This document shows, piece after piece, positions 47,495 to 58,930 of a DNA stretch of 64,000 nt. Position 1 is the stretch's first letter. Every line of letters starts with the position of its first letter. A program made the position numbers and the translations under genes. The notes under the pieces were generated by a model, which saw only the letters and a program-made list of their open reading frames with translations, did not search any database and was not told the DNA's origin. Origin of the DNA: Megamerina dolium. Taxonomy: Eukaryota > Arthropoda > Insecta > Diptera > Megamerinidae. The stretch spans positions 36,184,501 to 36,248,500 of the forward strand of contig OY978526.1 in NCBI GenBank assembly GCA_963854835.1, in the 5' to 3' direction.

Positions 47495-49500
47495 TCGTAG
47501 AGAAACGATACTCTTTTGCAACATATGTTGTCGACAGAGAAAAAAAACCCCGCGCTTGTTTGCATAAGATTGGAAAATGCGGTTTTATCTCCTTCCAAAA
47601 TCTTAATGGATTAATACACAGGTACACTATACAAAATACTCGAAACTTGTACTCGAGTACAAAAGTACTCGGTACTTGAAAAAAGTATCAAGTTCATATA
47701 TACTCGTAGTTTCAGTCACTAATTGCAGCCGAAATACACACTCTTGAAGTAACGTTATGCGGTACAACTATTAGTTGTGATTCATTAAAATTGTTTCTAT
47801 ATATCTTACTGCTAATTTTTCTACATAGTGGTAGGCAAGTATGTACATACAAGTATATGAAATATATTTAATTTTGTGTAAATACAAACAAGTTCAGTTT
47901 ATCAATGTAATTCATTAAACTAACAGTTGAAAAGACCAATAAGTTCTATGAAAGTATGAGTTTAACTAGGAAGACACGTGAGTAGAGCTGGTCTGTTTGT
48001 TAAATTTGGTCAAGAACAGAAGTAGAAGCAAATATAATTACAAAAAATTCTCATCGATTTTCACTGTCGCCAATCGTTTACAAAAGGTATATAGCATAAA
48101 ACAAGCAATAAAAAATTGGTGTGGAATTTCTTGAGTTGTGTGGAATTAATGAACTACATCTGTGAGTCTTGACGAATCCTCGTGTGAGCTGAGAGCTAAT
48201 TTCAAAACAGGCACCCAGACCCTCGCAGCCATTTTAGTGATCTGCCCGATTTATAGTGAAGCATTATTTTAAGTCTCAGGCCCTAATTATGAACTGCATT
48301 CGATTTTCGATCATCGCTGGTTATCAAAGTCATTCGTTGAATCTCGAATTTTCTGTCGAGCAAAAATTTGCTTTTGTTGCTGTAGCGTAATGTGAGAAAT
48401 TGCTGAAAATGTAAGTATAATGCGTTTGTTTTTTTACATTTTGGTGGCTCAATAATAATTTTAAACAATTTTTATTACTTTCGTGCAGTTCTAAGGTCGT
48501 GAGTTCCAAACAATTGGAAAGGCTGGCTTCATCATACTGAATAGTGGAATTCACAATAGCGCTATTCGTCATCGAATGACCGTCATAATACAAAATGAAA
48601 ATTCATTAGATCAGTACTTTCCACCGCAATCGCAGATCGCATGCAACTCATAAGATCCTCAGCAAATATAACATCGGCAGCTGTATTTCTTATTGTATTC
48701 TTTTTTTGCATTTTTTTATAGCAGTTCAATTATAAATTCAAATCAAAATTAAATATTCAATTGATCTCAAACTATCTCTAAAGATACCAACATATGTACG
48801 CCACCAATTTGATTCATTCACACGATTCGATCATTGAATCATGATGGCGTTAATGTCTGAGATGCACAATTGGACCATATTGTGGGCATATGTTGAACTT
48901 ATTTTTTCAAGGGACTATTTTTACGTAGGATATGTATGTATAATATGTATGTCTATATATAAAAAATTAAATTCAAATTGAAATTTGATTAATTCTTAAC
49001 GAATACAAATGTGTAGAGTGGAGTGAAGAGTATTTTATCGGCGACACTTTTCCGCTACATAAATTTACAATTGGCCATTGGATGCCATTATATATGTCAG
49101 TGTATGCATGCTATTATGGTGTGTGTGTGTGTGTGTGTGTGTGTTTGTGCGTGTATGCAACACCCTTCTGCTGGCTTATTTTACGATTTGAAAATTGATT
49201 ATTTATGCTAAAACAAATTTCATTGTAATCGAATGAGATAGTGAGATACTCAGATGCAATTTAATTCTTTCTGGTTGATTTTGTTTATCCAATACAATCA
49301 GTTAATTTATTCTGTTTAAGTTCTCTTTTCAGATTAACAATATCGTAAGTGTATAAATGTTGCTTATATACGTATGTGTTCGAAACGTTTGCAAATTCCA
49401 AAACTCAGTTTTGGAATATCAGTTCGTATAGTAACAACAGTAGGTTGTTCACTATTTCAATATACTTCTTGGGTGATTAAAAATGAATTAATATTAACAT
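47495..49500. other. Anonymous DNA
   Basis: Contains ACTCG-rich text near 47630-47710 (ACTTGTACTCGAGTACAAAAGTACTCGG, partly self-complementary), and (GT)n at 49119-49143. No gene recognised. Confidence 0.45.
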
Positions 49501-49504
49501 AAAA

Positions 49505-50340
49505 CGTATTAGTTTGAAAATCATTGATATTCGATGGATGGATCTCTAAAAAATACTATAGTTTCTAAAAATATACTTTTGGTCTGGAGATAGACGTTTT
49601 TGTCATCCGGTATCGCCCATTTTCAAACATACTCCCTCGTTAATAAAAATAATCGTGCAAAAAATATACAAATATACATTCGAATGCATAATTTTGTACT
49701 GGAAGTTGGCATGGTTTTTATCCCATATCGTCCATTCTTAAACTCCTGTATTAGTTATTAAATATAATCACACCTACCAAGTTTCAGCTTGATATCTTTA
49801 TGCTTTCGTGTGAAAAGTACGAAAACATACATTTTGAAACCAACTTTTGTATGGGAGGTACGAGTGATCTTTACCCGATGCCGTTCTTTCTCCAATTTGT
49901 CTCTTAATTACTAAATATAATTACATATACCGAGGTTCAGCTTGATATTTATATATTTTCGTGCGAAAAGTGCGAAAACATACATTTTGAAATACACTTT
50001 TATATTGGAGGTAGAAGTAGTATTTAATCGATTATGCTCATTTTGAAAGTTCTTTGTACATTAGTAAATATAAGCTTATATACCAATTTTTAACCGAATA
50101 GTTTTACATTTTCGCGAGCAAGGTGAGAGAATATGGATTCCGCAGTACACCTTTGTATGGGACGTACACCTGATTTTCATCCAATTTCATTCCATACACG
50201 AAAATATCTGTTCTTTCGTAAAAATAGTCTTATTTACTAATTTAAATCATATTTGGTTAATTATTGTGGCAGTTATCGTGCGAACAGAGTTAGAGACCGA
50301 TTTCGAGGATTGTGATAAACAATTTATATACCTTTCCATA
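49505..50340. repeat. Tandem array of about 152 bp units
   Basis: GAAAACATACATTTTGAAA occurs at 49821 and 49973, and a diverged version (GAGAGAATATGGATTCC) at about 50125, each 152 bases apart. An older unit at about 49669 (ACAAATATACATTCGAATGC) keeps the spacing. Each unit also holds TTTGTATGGGAGGTA, CCGATG(C), TTAGTTATTAAATATAAT and AGCTTGATAT(C/T)TTTAT. At least four units in head-to-tail order, increasingly diverged towards the edges. No open frame. It is probably a remnant of a transposon's internal repeats or a small satellite. Confidence 0.75.
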
Positions 50341-50344
50341 CCTT

Positions 50345-51380
50345 TCACCTCTCGTTTTGGGAGTTAAAAATAAAAGTACAAACCTATTGCACACATTTTC
50401 TTTACTATTTGAGTATATAATGTAAAACAAGTGTGCTGTCGTAGGCCAAGATTACATTGGTTGTGGCGCCGAAATATCGATTGCAATGTACATTAAAAAA
50501 ATATATATATTGCTACTGGATATACTCAATGTCTTCAGAAGGTATTGAACTTTATCGTGGCCATTTCACTTATTTCTTTCTATATGCCACTCCGCACTAC
50601 GTCCATAATTTTTTCCCGCCTGCCCCGTCGATTCTTTAATTTAATCTAAGCAAATCTGCTATAAACACGACCGACAATTAAAGCTCCAAAAATGTGAACG
50701 CAAAACAAATAGTGTAACCGATGTGAAAAGCACTCATTGTGCTTGCTGCATTGTGGCGAGTGTGCAGCAATTAGTTATTTATGAATTTATGATTTCCAGC
50801 TCCCCTCCTCAAAAAAAAATTAAATTATTTGCCTAACCAAAATCAAATAGAGTAGCTAGCTATACAAAAAAAGCCATGAAGAATGGTGTGTGGTAAAAAA
50901 TCGAACCATATGCTCTTGTATATACACCCTATACAACAAAAAGAAAACCAAATCAATTTGAAAAACCTCATAAATGGACCAACAAATAATTTAATAGTTT
51001 TACGCAATAACATAAAAAATGATCAAATAAATAAATAAAATCAATATCGATGGTTTGTTTAAACAACAGCATCAGCATAGGAGCAGTAAATGCAAATGCA
51101 TTCATACATTCATAGAAACAAATAAACAAACAAACATGTCGACATATAACATATGATGGCATACGAAACAACAACGACAATAAAATCGCTTGTTTCCTGC
51201 AATTGGAGCTACTGGAAATTTATTCAGCAACACCAGCAACAGCAGCAGCAATAGCAACAACAAATAATAGTAATAATCAACAACGACAAACAAGATCGAG
51301 ACACAAGCAAATACAATCTGTATTCGTATATACAAACTCACACACACACACACATGCATACATAAGCCAAGTGCAAGCAA

Positions 51381-51435
<55 letters not shown>

Positions 51436-53095
51436 GCTTTCTGCTGTTGTTGTTGCTGTTGACTATTTGTGGTGTCATTTCTCTTAGCCATGAATGTTTG
51501 CCATATGTAATTCAAATATTTATTTTACTAACAACAAATGACAGCAGCAGCAGCAACAGCAACAACACCAATACCACTAACCAATAACATATAAGCAACA
51601 GACAAGCTAACAATAGCAATAATATTCGCATTTATGTACACTACATAAGTGCTGTTCTCTCTGCATACGAGTCGAACTTGTCTCTGACCCCCATCTCTTA
51701 CTTGGTCTCTCTCTCTCTCCCTCTCTCCATGCATCTTTTGCGTGTAATGAATTCATATTTGAAAATCCTTTTGGCAAACGGAGATTCCAAAACATACATA
51801 TACGCACACACACACACACATAGAGCCCCACTTACTCTTTGGCTGATGTAAATCCATTCATTCTTCATTGCTTCGACGCCATTCCGGCAAGTTGTACTAG
51901 AATCGATTCGAGCACTCGAATAACGTATGTATGAAGTTGAAGATGTGCTAGAGACGAGCAGCAGCAACAATAAAAACAGTAAGTATAGTATATAGTTATT
52001 GCATTTTAAAAATGTTATTTTGTCAACCGATTCCATTACAATTCATTTTTCATTCACAGTTCACTAGGCACACTTCCACATTGGGTTGGACACAAGCACA
52101 CTAGTAGCAGTAGCGGCAGCACGAGCAGCAGTTTGTAATAAAATTATACAAAATCAGTCAGCCACCACTAGGTATTACCCCATAATAACAAATGAGGAGC
52201 AGTACTTAAGCCATTATACCATCATATCTCATACTAACATTTGCAATTCGATTGCTGCTCAAGTCAAAATAGATAGAATAACATCTATTCTATTTATTTA
52301 TGTTTGTATAGGATGTGTGTGTGTGTATGATTGAAGCGACTTTTTAAATTATTTCATTTCCATATTGAATAGAAATAAATAATGCACACGATATATTACA
52401 ACAATGCGTGCGGGAAAAGGAAATACATATTACGACAAGAAGAGAGTATTTTTTTTTTTTTTTTGAAGTGGGATGATACCCAAAAGACAGATGTCTTCGA
52501 TGACTAGAACGTGCTGTTCACTGTATCAACATTAATCAATCTATGATAAGCGCTACAATCCTGCATGAATCTCAGCTTAGTGTAAAATATGCTTTTATTT
52601 TATCCTCGTCTCCAGTTTTAGAAATTTCAATTATATTACAGAGATTAGATTGAAACGTGTGGGGAAACATGTACAGACCACAAAATGAACGCAGTAGGCA
52701 TTGTCACATGTCCATGAACTTCAATTAAATTAGGGCACATTTCGAGTTTGCCATCATATGACGTGTATCTTGCATAATAAAATCGTATAATTGTTGAAGT
52801 GTTCCATAAGAGCTTCAGCACTACGATTATATGTACACAACTGAGGAGAGCTTTGATATTCACCTTGTAAAAGATTAGGAAATTTCGATTGCACATCTTT
52901 AAGAACCACCATATTTCGGCATTGTATTTCGAACTATCTACTATAAGATCGATTGTCACGTGACAAATCTAAAGATATTGAGTTAATATTTACTGAGAAA
53001 TAAAAGTTGAAACATTAAAATCAAAATATTGCTTTTTGGGAGCAAAATACGATAAAAAACGGTTGTTTTGATTTCATAGTTTTTATATAATACAT
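50345..53095. other. Anonymous DNA with microsatellites
   Basis: Holds a long (ATT)n at 51381-51435, CAG/CAA runs at 51230-51280 and 51540-51570, CT and CA runs at 51705-51830, and a T run at 52449-52464. These create several spurious low-complexity frames. No gene recognised. Confidence 0.5.
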
Positions 53096-53098
53096 AAC

Positions 53099-54076
53099 AG
53101 GCCATTCAATTAGTGTGTATGATGACACATAGGTGGCGTTACTAGAATGGTTTCCATAAGATTTTTATTGAGTTCCGACCTTCAGAAGACACGTATATAA
53201 AATTGACAACAACCTGGCAATTGGTTAGTGGGTTATAGCATTTTGTGTGAAGCAACTTTTGTTATTGAAAAAAAAAAATGGATATAAGTGAATATCGTGT
53301 TTTCGTACATTCGAAACCAAACAATGGCTTGATAAACATTATCCGGACTCTGCTCCATCGAGACAAATGGTAGAAAGGTAGATTGCTGAATTTAAACGTG
53401 GTCGTGCCAGCAAAAACCATGCAGAACGCAGTGGACGTCCAATTGGGCCTGTTATTCCAGAAAACATACCACAAATTGGTTATGAACGATCGCAAATTGA
53501 AGGTGCACTAGCTAGCTGACATTGTAAAGATATCAGATGACAGTGTTTTTACCATTATACATGAACATTTGGAAAGCTCTATGGGTGGGTGCCACGTGAG
53601 CTCACAGTCGACCAAAAACAACAACGTATCGATGCTTCAACGGAATGTTTGACGCTGTTAAACCGCAATTAATAAGCTATGTGACAATGGATGAAACATG
53701 GCTTCACCATTACACACCACAATCCAATAGACAGTCATCTGAGTGGACAGCAGTCGACGAATCGAAGCCAAAGCGAGCAAAGACACAAGAGTCGGCCAGT
53801 AAGGTAATGGCGTCTGTATTTTGGGATACGAACGAAATAATATTCATCGACTATATCCAAAACGGGAACCACCATCAACAGCGATTATAATTGTGAACTT
53901 TTGGACCTGTTGAAGGCTGAAATTGCAGAGAAATGGCCAAATTTGCAAAAGAAAAAAGTGTTTCACCAAGACAATGCACCATGTCACAAATCGATGGAAA
54001 AGATGGCAAAATTGAATGAATTGGGCTTCGAATTTTGTTTTATTCATACTTTTCTTACGGACTTATTGAATGGCCT
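53099..54076 (+). mobile_element. mariner element, fourth lineage, internally deleted
   Basis: Ends share AGGCCATTCAAT(T/A)AGT: 53099-53114 at the left, and the complement at 54061-54076 followed by TA. The transposase is decayed. Pieces recognised are AEFKRGRASKNHAERSGRP (53385), WVPRELTVDQKQQRIDAS (53585), then an open part 53645-53890 with MDETWLHHYTPQSNRQSSEW (first Asp intact). The part at 53901-54092 has FHQDNAPCHKS (second Asp intact). After GFEFCFIH the third catalytic Asp region is missing and the sequence goes directly to the terminal repeat. This is a 3' internal deletion. It is not the same lineage as the 24 and 42 kb copies. Confidence 0.85.
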
Positions 54077-54390
54077 TATTTATCGGTGCTAGTCAAGTAC
54101 GAGTGTCGAATAAAAGAATATGTCTGTCTTTCGGCATTTATTCGGTATAACCGAAATTATGTTTTGCATATTTATTATTTTAAGTTTGAACATTGATAGA
54201 AAGTGTACCAACTGAAGGTAAGAAGTGTTGCGATTCAAATTTGTGATTTTATTTAAAGAAAGCCAAAATCTTCACTTCAAAAATTAATCTTTTATCGTGA
54301 AATTATTGTGCGGAATACGATGAATTGAAATATTTTTATTTTTAAAACTATTTGCTACTAGCCACTAACTGGCAAAAAAATTGTTACATA

Positions 54391-54402
54391 TTTATTATGC
54401 TT
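54391..54402. repeat. 12 bp target-site duplication, left
   Basis: TTTATTATGCTT, repeated at 58919-58930 directly after the poly(A) of the Jockey-type LINE. Confidence 0.95.
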
Positions 54403-54428
54403 TTTTCGCGAAAGTCACCAATAAGAGT

Positions 54429-54434
54429 GGACGT
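54429..54434 (+). promoter_or_regulatory. Putative internal promoter (DPE-like)
   Basis: GGACGT lies about 27-32 bases into the element. Jockey, F, Doc and I elements of flies use an internal TATA-less promoter with an RGACGT-like downstream element at about +28, so position and sequence both fit. Function is inferred. Confidence 0.5.
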
Positions 54435-54507
54435 CTTTATTTTGATTTTTAGAAAAAAAAAAAAAAACAAATAAAATAATATAATTTGCAAACATTTTGT
54501 TTACAGT

Positions 54508-56121
54508 ATGAGTGTTCAGCGCTCTCCTCTCCGGCAACGGCAATCGCCTGTTAATGTGTGTGTAAACAATAATTTGCAGTCACCCGCGCAAACCCCCCCG
54601 ATAAGTGCATTATCAAATAAAACAGTTGATACACACTGCACAAGTGAAAGTAACAGTGCAAATCTTTTGCCTGCACATATTAAAAATTCATCAAATTTTG
54701 CAACAACAATAAATACAGACAAAAAAAATAATTTGTTCTATCGTGATATACTATCTCCCTCTATACCGTGGAGTGTACAATGTGCTTCTCCTGCTGTAAC
54801 ACCAACAGCTACAACATCAAAGCAATCAAATAACGGCACTTCTACTGAAGTGCATGACCCAGTAGTTAAAGCAACTAGTGCGATGACTAATAAAGAACCA
54901 GTTGCTGTTCAAACTGGTATTGATCGCTACATTACTGTAGTAAAGCGAAAGAGAAGTCCGCAAAATTCAAAACAAATGAATTCAACAAAAATTCAAAAAC
55001 AGAACACTGTCCCTATTAGTTCGGAAAATAGATACGCTCTGCTTTCAGGTGATGAAAGTGACGAAAATATTATCTCCAAGAAAAATTTCAAACCCCCACC
55101 CATTTTCTTGAGAGAACGCAACTCAGATAAGTTGATTTCTAGAATTACAAGTCTTATAGGACCAAAGAATTTCCATGTTGTTCCTATTCGCAAAGGCCAA
55201 ATTGAGGAAACAAAAGTGCAAATCTACAGCGAAACTCATTATCGCAAAGTAATAGCGGAATTTGATGCTGTAAAAAAGAATTACTACACATATCAGCTAA
55301 AAAGTAGTAAGGGCTTAATCGTTGTACTCAAAGGCGTCGAACCCAACGTTGATATTAACGAAATCAAACTTGCCCTCCAGGAAGAAGGGTTTCAAGCCAA
55401 AACAGTATTCAACATTCTCAACAAGAGCAATATACCTCAACCGTTATATCGTATTGAGCTTCAGCCTGAAACAAAACCCCTAAAAAAAGGTGAAGTACAC
55501 CCCATATATAAAATTCGATATTTATTGCATCGCAAAATCACAATCGAAGAACCCCATAAGAGAACTGGACCTCCTCAGTGCAGCAACTGCCAAGAATATG
55601 GACATACTAAGACATATTGTACCCTGCCAGCTGTTTGTGTGATTTGTGGAGATCTCCATAAATCAAACATATGCCCAAAATCTAAAGGCGATGCTAGCAT
55701 GAAAAAATGCAGCAATTGTGGAGGTAATCACACCGCAAATTATAGAGGTTGCCCAGTATATACAACCCTAAAGCTAAATTTCTCCGCTAGCAATCAACCT
55801 CTAAAACCAGTTGAGCAAACTCAGATAGCCAACTCAAGTAAGAGACAAAATATTGATGCAACACAATTCTTCTCTGCAATCCCAAACAAGAATCAAACCA
55901 ATTCATACGCTAGCGTCTTAAAACAAAACCCACACCAACAAAGCAATGTAAATAATGAGCAGAAACACTCACTGCCCACCCAACAGCCAAGTACCCTTGA
56001 ACATTTGCTTCAAACATTGATTCAGAATATGAACCAATTCATGAACTCAATGCAAACAATGATGCAAGAAATGATGAAAAATCAATCGATGTTACTCCAA
56101 ACATTGCTATCCAGACCATGA
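54508..56121 (+). CDS. Jockey-type ORF1 (nucleic-acid-binding Gag-like protein)
   Basis: 537 residues, intact. It forms the LINE ribonucleoprotein by binding element RNA. The N-terminal third is Ser/Asn/Gln/Thr-rich and disordered-looking. The middle (about 200-330) reads IGPKNFHVVPIRKGQIEE and GLIVVLKGVEPNVDINEIK, as in the conserved pre-zinc region of these proteins. Three zinc knuckles start at about residue 358: CSNCQEYGHTKTYC, CVICGDLHKSNIC and CSNCGGNHTANYRGC. The C terminus is Met/Gln-rich and may form a coiled coil. The start is the first ATG after the leader. The stop overlaps the ORF2 start as ATGA (56118-56121), suggesting translational coupling. Confidence 0.95.
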   Translation: MSVQRSPLRQRQSPVNVCVNNNLQSPAQTPPISALSNKTVDTHCTSESNSANLLPAHIKNSSNFATTINTDKKNNLFYRDILSPSIPWSVQCASPAVTPTATTSKQSNNGTSTEVHDPVVKATSAMTNKEPVAVQTGIDRYITVVKRKRSPQNSKQMNSTKIQKQNTVPISSENRYALLSGDESDENIISKKNFKPPPIFLRERNSDKLISRITSLIGPKNFHVVPIRKGQIEETKVQIYSETHYRKVIAEFDAVKKNYYTYQLKSSKGLIVVLKGVEPNVDINEIKLALQEEGFQAKTVFNILNKSNIPQPLYRIELQPETKPLKKGEVHPIYKIRYLLHRKITIEEPHKRTGPPQCSNCQEYGHTKTYCTLPAVCVICGDLHKSNICPKSKGDASMKKCSNCGGNHTANYRGCPVYTTLKLNFSASNQPLKPVEQTQIANSSKRQNIDATQFFSAIPNKNQTNSYASVLKQNPHQQSNVNNEQKHSLPTQQPSTLEHLLQTLIQNMNQFMNSMQTMMQEMMKNQSMLLQTLLSRP

Positions 56122-57221
56122 GTTGTCTCAAGATATGCCACTGGAACGCCAACGGCTTAAGCCAGCACCGTTTGGAGCTAATTCAATTCCTTGAATCCAG
56201 CCAAATCGACATAATGATGATATCTGAGACCCATTTCACTGACAAAAATTGCTACCAAATACCATATTACAAACTGTACACCACAAATCATCCGCATGGT
56301 AAGGCACGCGGAGGAACTGCTATATTGATAAAAAGCAGAATAAAACATCATGTTCTTGAAGATTTTAGTAGCGTCTACTTGCAAGCAACATCTATATGTC
56401 TGGAAGAATACATCTCTAAGCTAGTAATATCTGCGATATACTGTCCCCCAAGATACAGTATTACCGAACAGCAATATAAAGAATTTTTCTCAACTCTTGG
56501 TAGCAAATTCTTGGTTGCTGGCGATTTCAACGCCAAACACACTCACTGGGGCTCCCGATTAATAACTCCAAAAGGCAAAAGACTATGTTCAATCATCACT
56601 AACCACGGCTACGATGTTATTTCAAATGGTCAACCGACATATTGGCCGACGGACAAGAGGAAAATACCCGATCTCATAGACTTTGGAGTCGCCAAAGGTT
56701 TGCAGATGGAAAATATCTCCACAGAGTGTAATTATGATCTATCATCTGACCACTCACCCACGGTAATATCTATAAAATCACCAAGCCCCCAAAGCAATTG
56801 CGTTAGAAAGAAAATAGACTGGTTAAAATTCAAGAAATATATAAATTCCCATCTTCCTCTGAGTACTGTATTAAGAAATGGACACGATGTAGACTCAGCA
56901 CTCGAAAAATTCAACCAGCTGCTCTCATTAGCTCTCAGCTCAGCCACCTGCACAAAGGTATGCAAGCAATCAAACTATAGCCCATACACACCAGCCGATA
57001 TTGAATTGCTAGTAAGACAAAAAAGAAGACTCCGAAGACAATGGCAAGAATTCAGATCACCGAATCTGAAAACACAGCTACAGCACTGCACTCGAAAGTT
57101 AAAGCAAGCCTTAAAAAATAAAAACAACAAAGAGTTAGAAGAGCACATAGCGAAATTAACACCTGGTGAAGCGTCAGACTACTCTTTGTGGAAATCAGCA
57201 AAATCGACCAATTCTCACTGA
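56118..57221 (+). pseudogene. Jockey-type ORF2, endonuclease part
   Basis: The N-terminal part of ORF2 is an AP-like endonuclease that nicks target DNA to prime reverse transcription. Motifs in order: ICHWNANGLSQHRLELIQF, the catalytic ISETHF, ISAIYCPP, VAGDFNAKHTHWGS and the terminal SSDHSP. All look intact. A linker follows with the charged region RQKRRLRRQWQEFRSPNLK. The frame ends at 57221 (TNSH stop), just after SLWKSAKS, where homologous proteins continue into RT. The RT part carries on in another frame from about 57200, so a single-base loss or similar in 57199-57225 broke the gene. Confidence 0.9.
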
Positions 57222-58758
57222 TTCCCCCATCCGTTTGAGTGACGGTAATTGGGCTAGAAGCAACTGTGAGAAGGGTTTGGCTTTTGCAAACCACCTAAAA
57301 AGTGTGTTTACACCCAATCCACCCTCTTCACAGTCCTCATTACCAATATTAACTTCTCAACCTTGCTCAATAACGCTCAAAATTAAAAAAAAGGACATAT
57401 TCAAAGCAATTTATAAAGATTTAAACCCAAAAAAATCACCTGGTCCAGATAAAATTACCGGTAAAATGATAAAAGAGCTACCTCCGGCTTCAGTAATTCA
57501 TCTGATGCACATTTTCAATGCTATCCTTCGTATTAAACACTATCCCAAATGCTGGAAAACTTCAAAAATTATTATGATAGCAAAACCAGGAAAAGACCCT
57601 ACAAAAGTTGCATCGTACAGACCTATCAGCCTCCTGCCTCTACTTTCTAAAGTATTCGAAAAGCTACTTGTCATGAATATAACTCCATTTATTAATCTCA
57701 ACCAACTGATTCCTCAACATCAGTTTGGATTTAGAAAACAGCACGGCACAATAGAACAAGTCCACCGCATTGTAACTCTGATAAGGAACACTTTTGAAGA
57801 AAAAAAGTATTGCTCAGCTGTCTTTCTTGATATCACTCAAGCTTTCGATAAAGTATGGCACGATGGCCTTATTTACAAACTCAAACTATTACTGCCTGCA
57901 AATGTCTCCTCATTGCTTAGTAGCTACCTCACGAAAAGACAATTTCTCGTACATCACAAGGATTACACAACAAATCCATTGGATATTCACGCTGGCGTTC
58001 CTCAAGGAAGCGTTTTGGGTCCCTTACTGTATCTCTTATACACTTCAGATATGCCCAACAATAACTATACATTCATATCGACCTTTGCTGATGATACGGC
58101 AATATTGTGCTCTCGCTCTAACCCCATAGAAGCTACTAAACTCCTGCAGACTCATGTCGATTCTCTCGAAATCTGGCTAGCAAAATGGCGTATAAAAGTC
58201 AATGAATCAAAGAGCGTACATGTAACCTTCACGCTAAGGCTAGATACATGTCCCCCACTTAAAATTAATGGCCAATCAGTTCCACAATGTTCCTCAACAA
58301 AGTACTTGGGTATTCACCTCGACAGAAGGCTGACATGGAAAAATCACATAGAGGCAAAGAAAACTCAGATCAAGCTTAAAATGAATCAGTTATGGTGGCT
58401 GTTACACAAAAGATCAAAGTTGAATCTTGAATACAAAGTGCTATTATATAAAGCAATCCTGAAACCAATCTGGACTTATGGTATTCAGTTTTGGGGCACC
58501 GCATCTCCCTCTAATACCGAAAAATTGCAGCGAATACAATCCAAGTGTCTGCGAATTATTGTAAACGCGCCTTGGTATATGAGGAACGTTAACATCCATC
58601 GAGATTTAAATGTATCCACAATTTCTGAGGAAGTTGCAATGTCCTGCAGAAGCTACATTCAAAAATTACACAATCATCCGAATCCCCTTGCTAGGCAATT
58701 GTTGCTGAGCAAGGGGCATCGTCGATTAAAAAGAAAAGACACACTGAATATGCTGTAA
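57166..58758 (+). pseudogene. Jockey-type ORF2, reverse transcriptase part
   Basis: Continues ORF2 in a different frame. RT motifs in order: KKSPGPDKITGKMIKELP, VASYRPISLLPLLSKVFEKL, HQFGFRKQHGTIEQ, VFLDITQAFDKVWHDGL (first catalytic Asp), GVPQGSVLGPLLY, the active-site FADDTAIL (a common variant of YADD) and YLGIHLDRRLTWKNHI. The C-terminal domain ends DTLNML at 58758. Open and complete apart from its detached N terminus. The useful start is about 57200, where the real protein would join from the endonuclease frame; the upstream codons overlap that frame and are not genuine. Confidence 0.92.
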
Positions 58759-58918
58759 AATTGCTACATCTCGCGACTCACCAAATTGTGATGGAACGTA
58801 GGGGATATCACATAGTTTTATTTAGTTTGTAAGATTTGAATACTTATTGTTAGTTTCTTGTATTTAAGAAAAATTCAATAAAAAAAAAAAATAAGCTAAC
58901 AAAAAAAAAAAAAAAAAA

Positions 58919-58930
58919 TTTATTATGCTT
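58919..58930. repeat. 12 bp target-site duplication, right
   Basis: TTTATTATGCTT after the A-rich tail, identical to 54391-54402. Confidence 0.95.

Larger units (their letters stand above)
54403..58918 (+). mobile_element. Jockey-type LINE, full length, 4.5 kb
   Basis: 4516 bp between exact 12 bp target duplications, ending in poly(A). It has a short 5' leader starting TTTTCGCG, ORF1 with zinc knuckles, ORF2 with endonuclease and RT, and a 160-base 3' region with AATAAA at 58877-58882. Only one coding break was found (ORF2, near 57.2 kb). A complete 5' end, intact ORF1 and sharp duplications indicate a young copy. Confidence 0.95.

Noticed and set aside
47103..47627. 174-codon minus-strand frame
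   Set aside because: It lies across SINE copy D; similar translations arise from the other SINE copies, so it is repeat sequence rather than a gene.
51102..51515. Frame with a long poly-Ile run
   Set aside because: It is a translation of the (ATT)n microsatellite.
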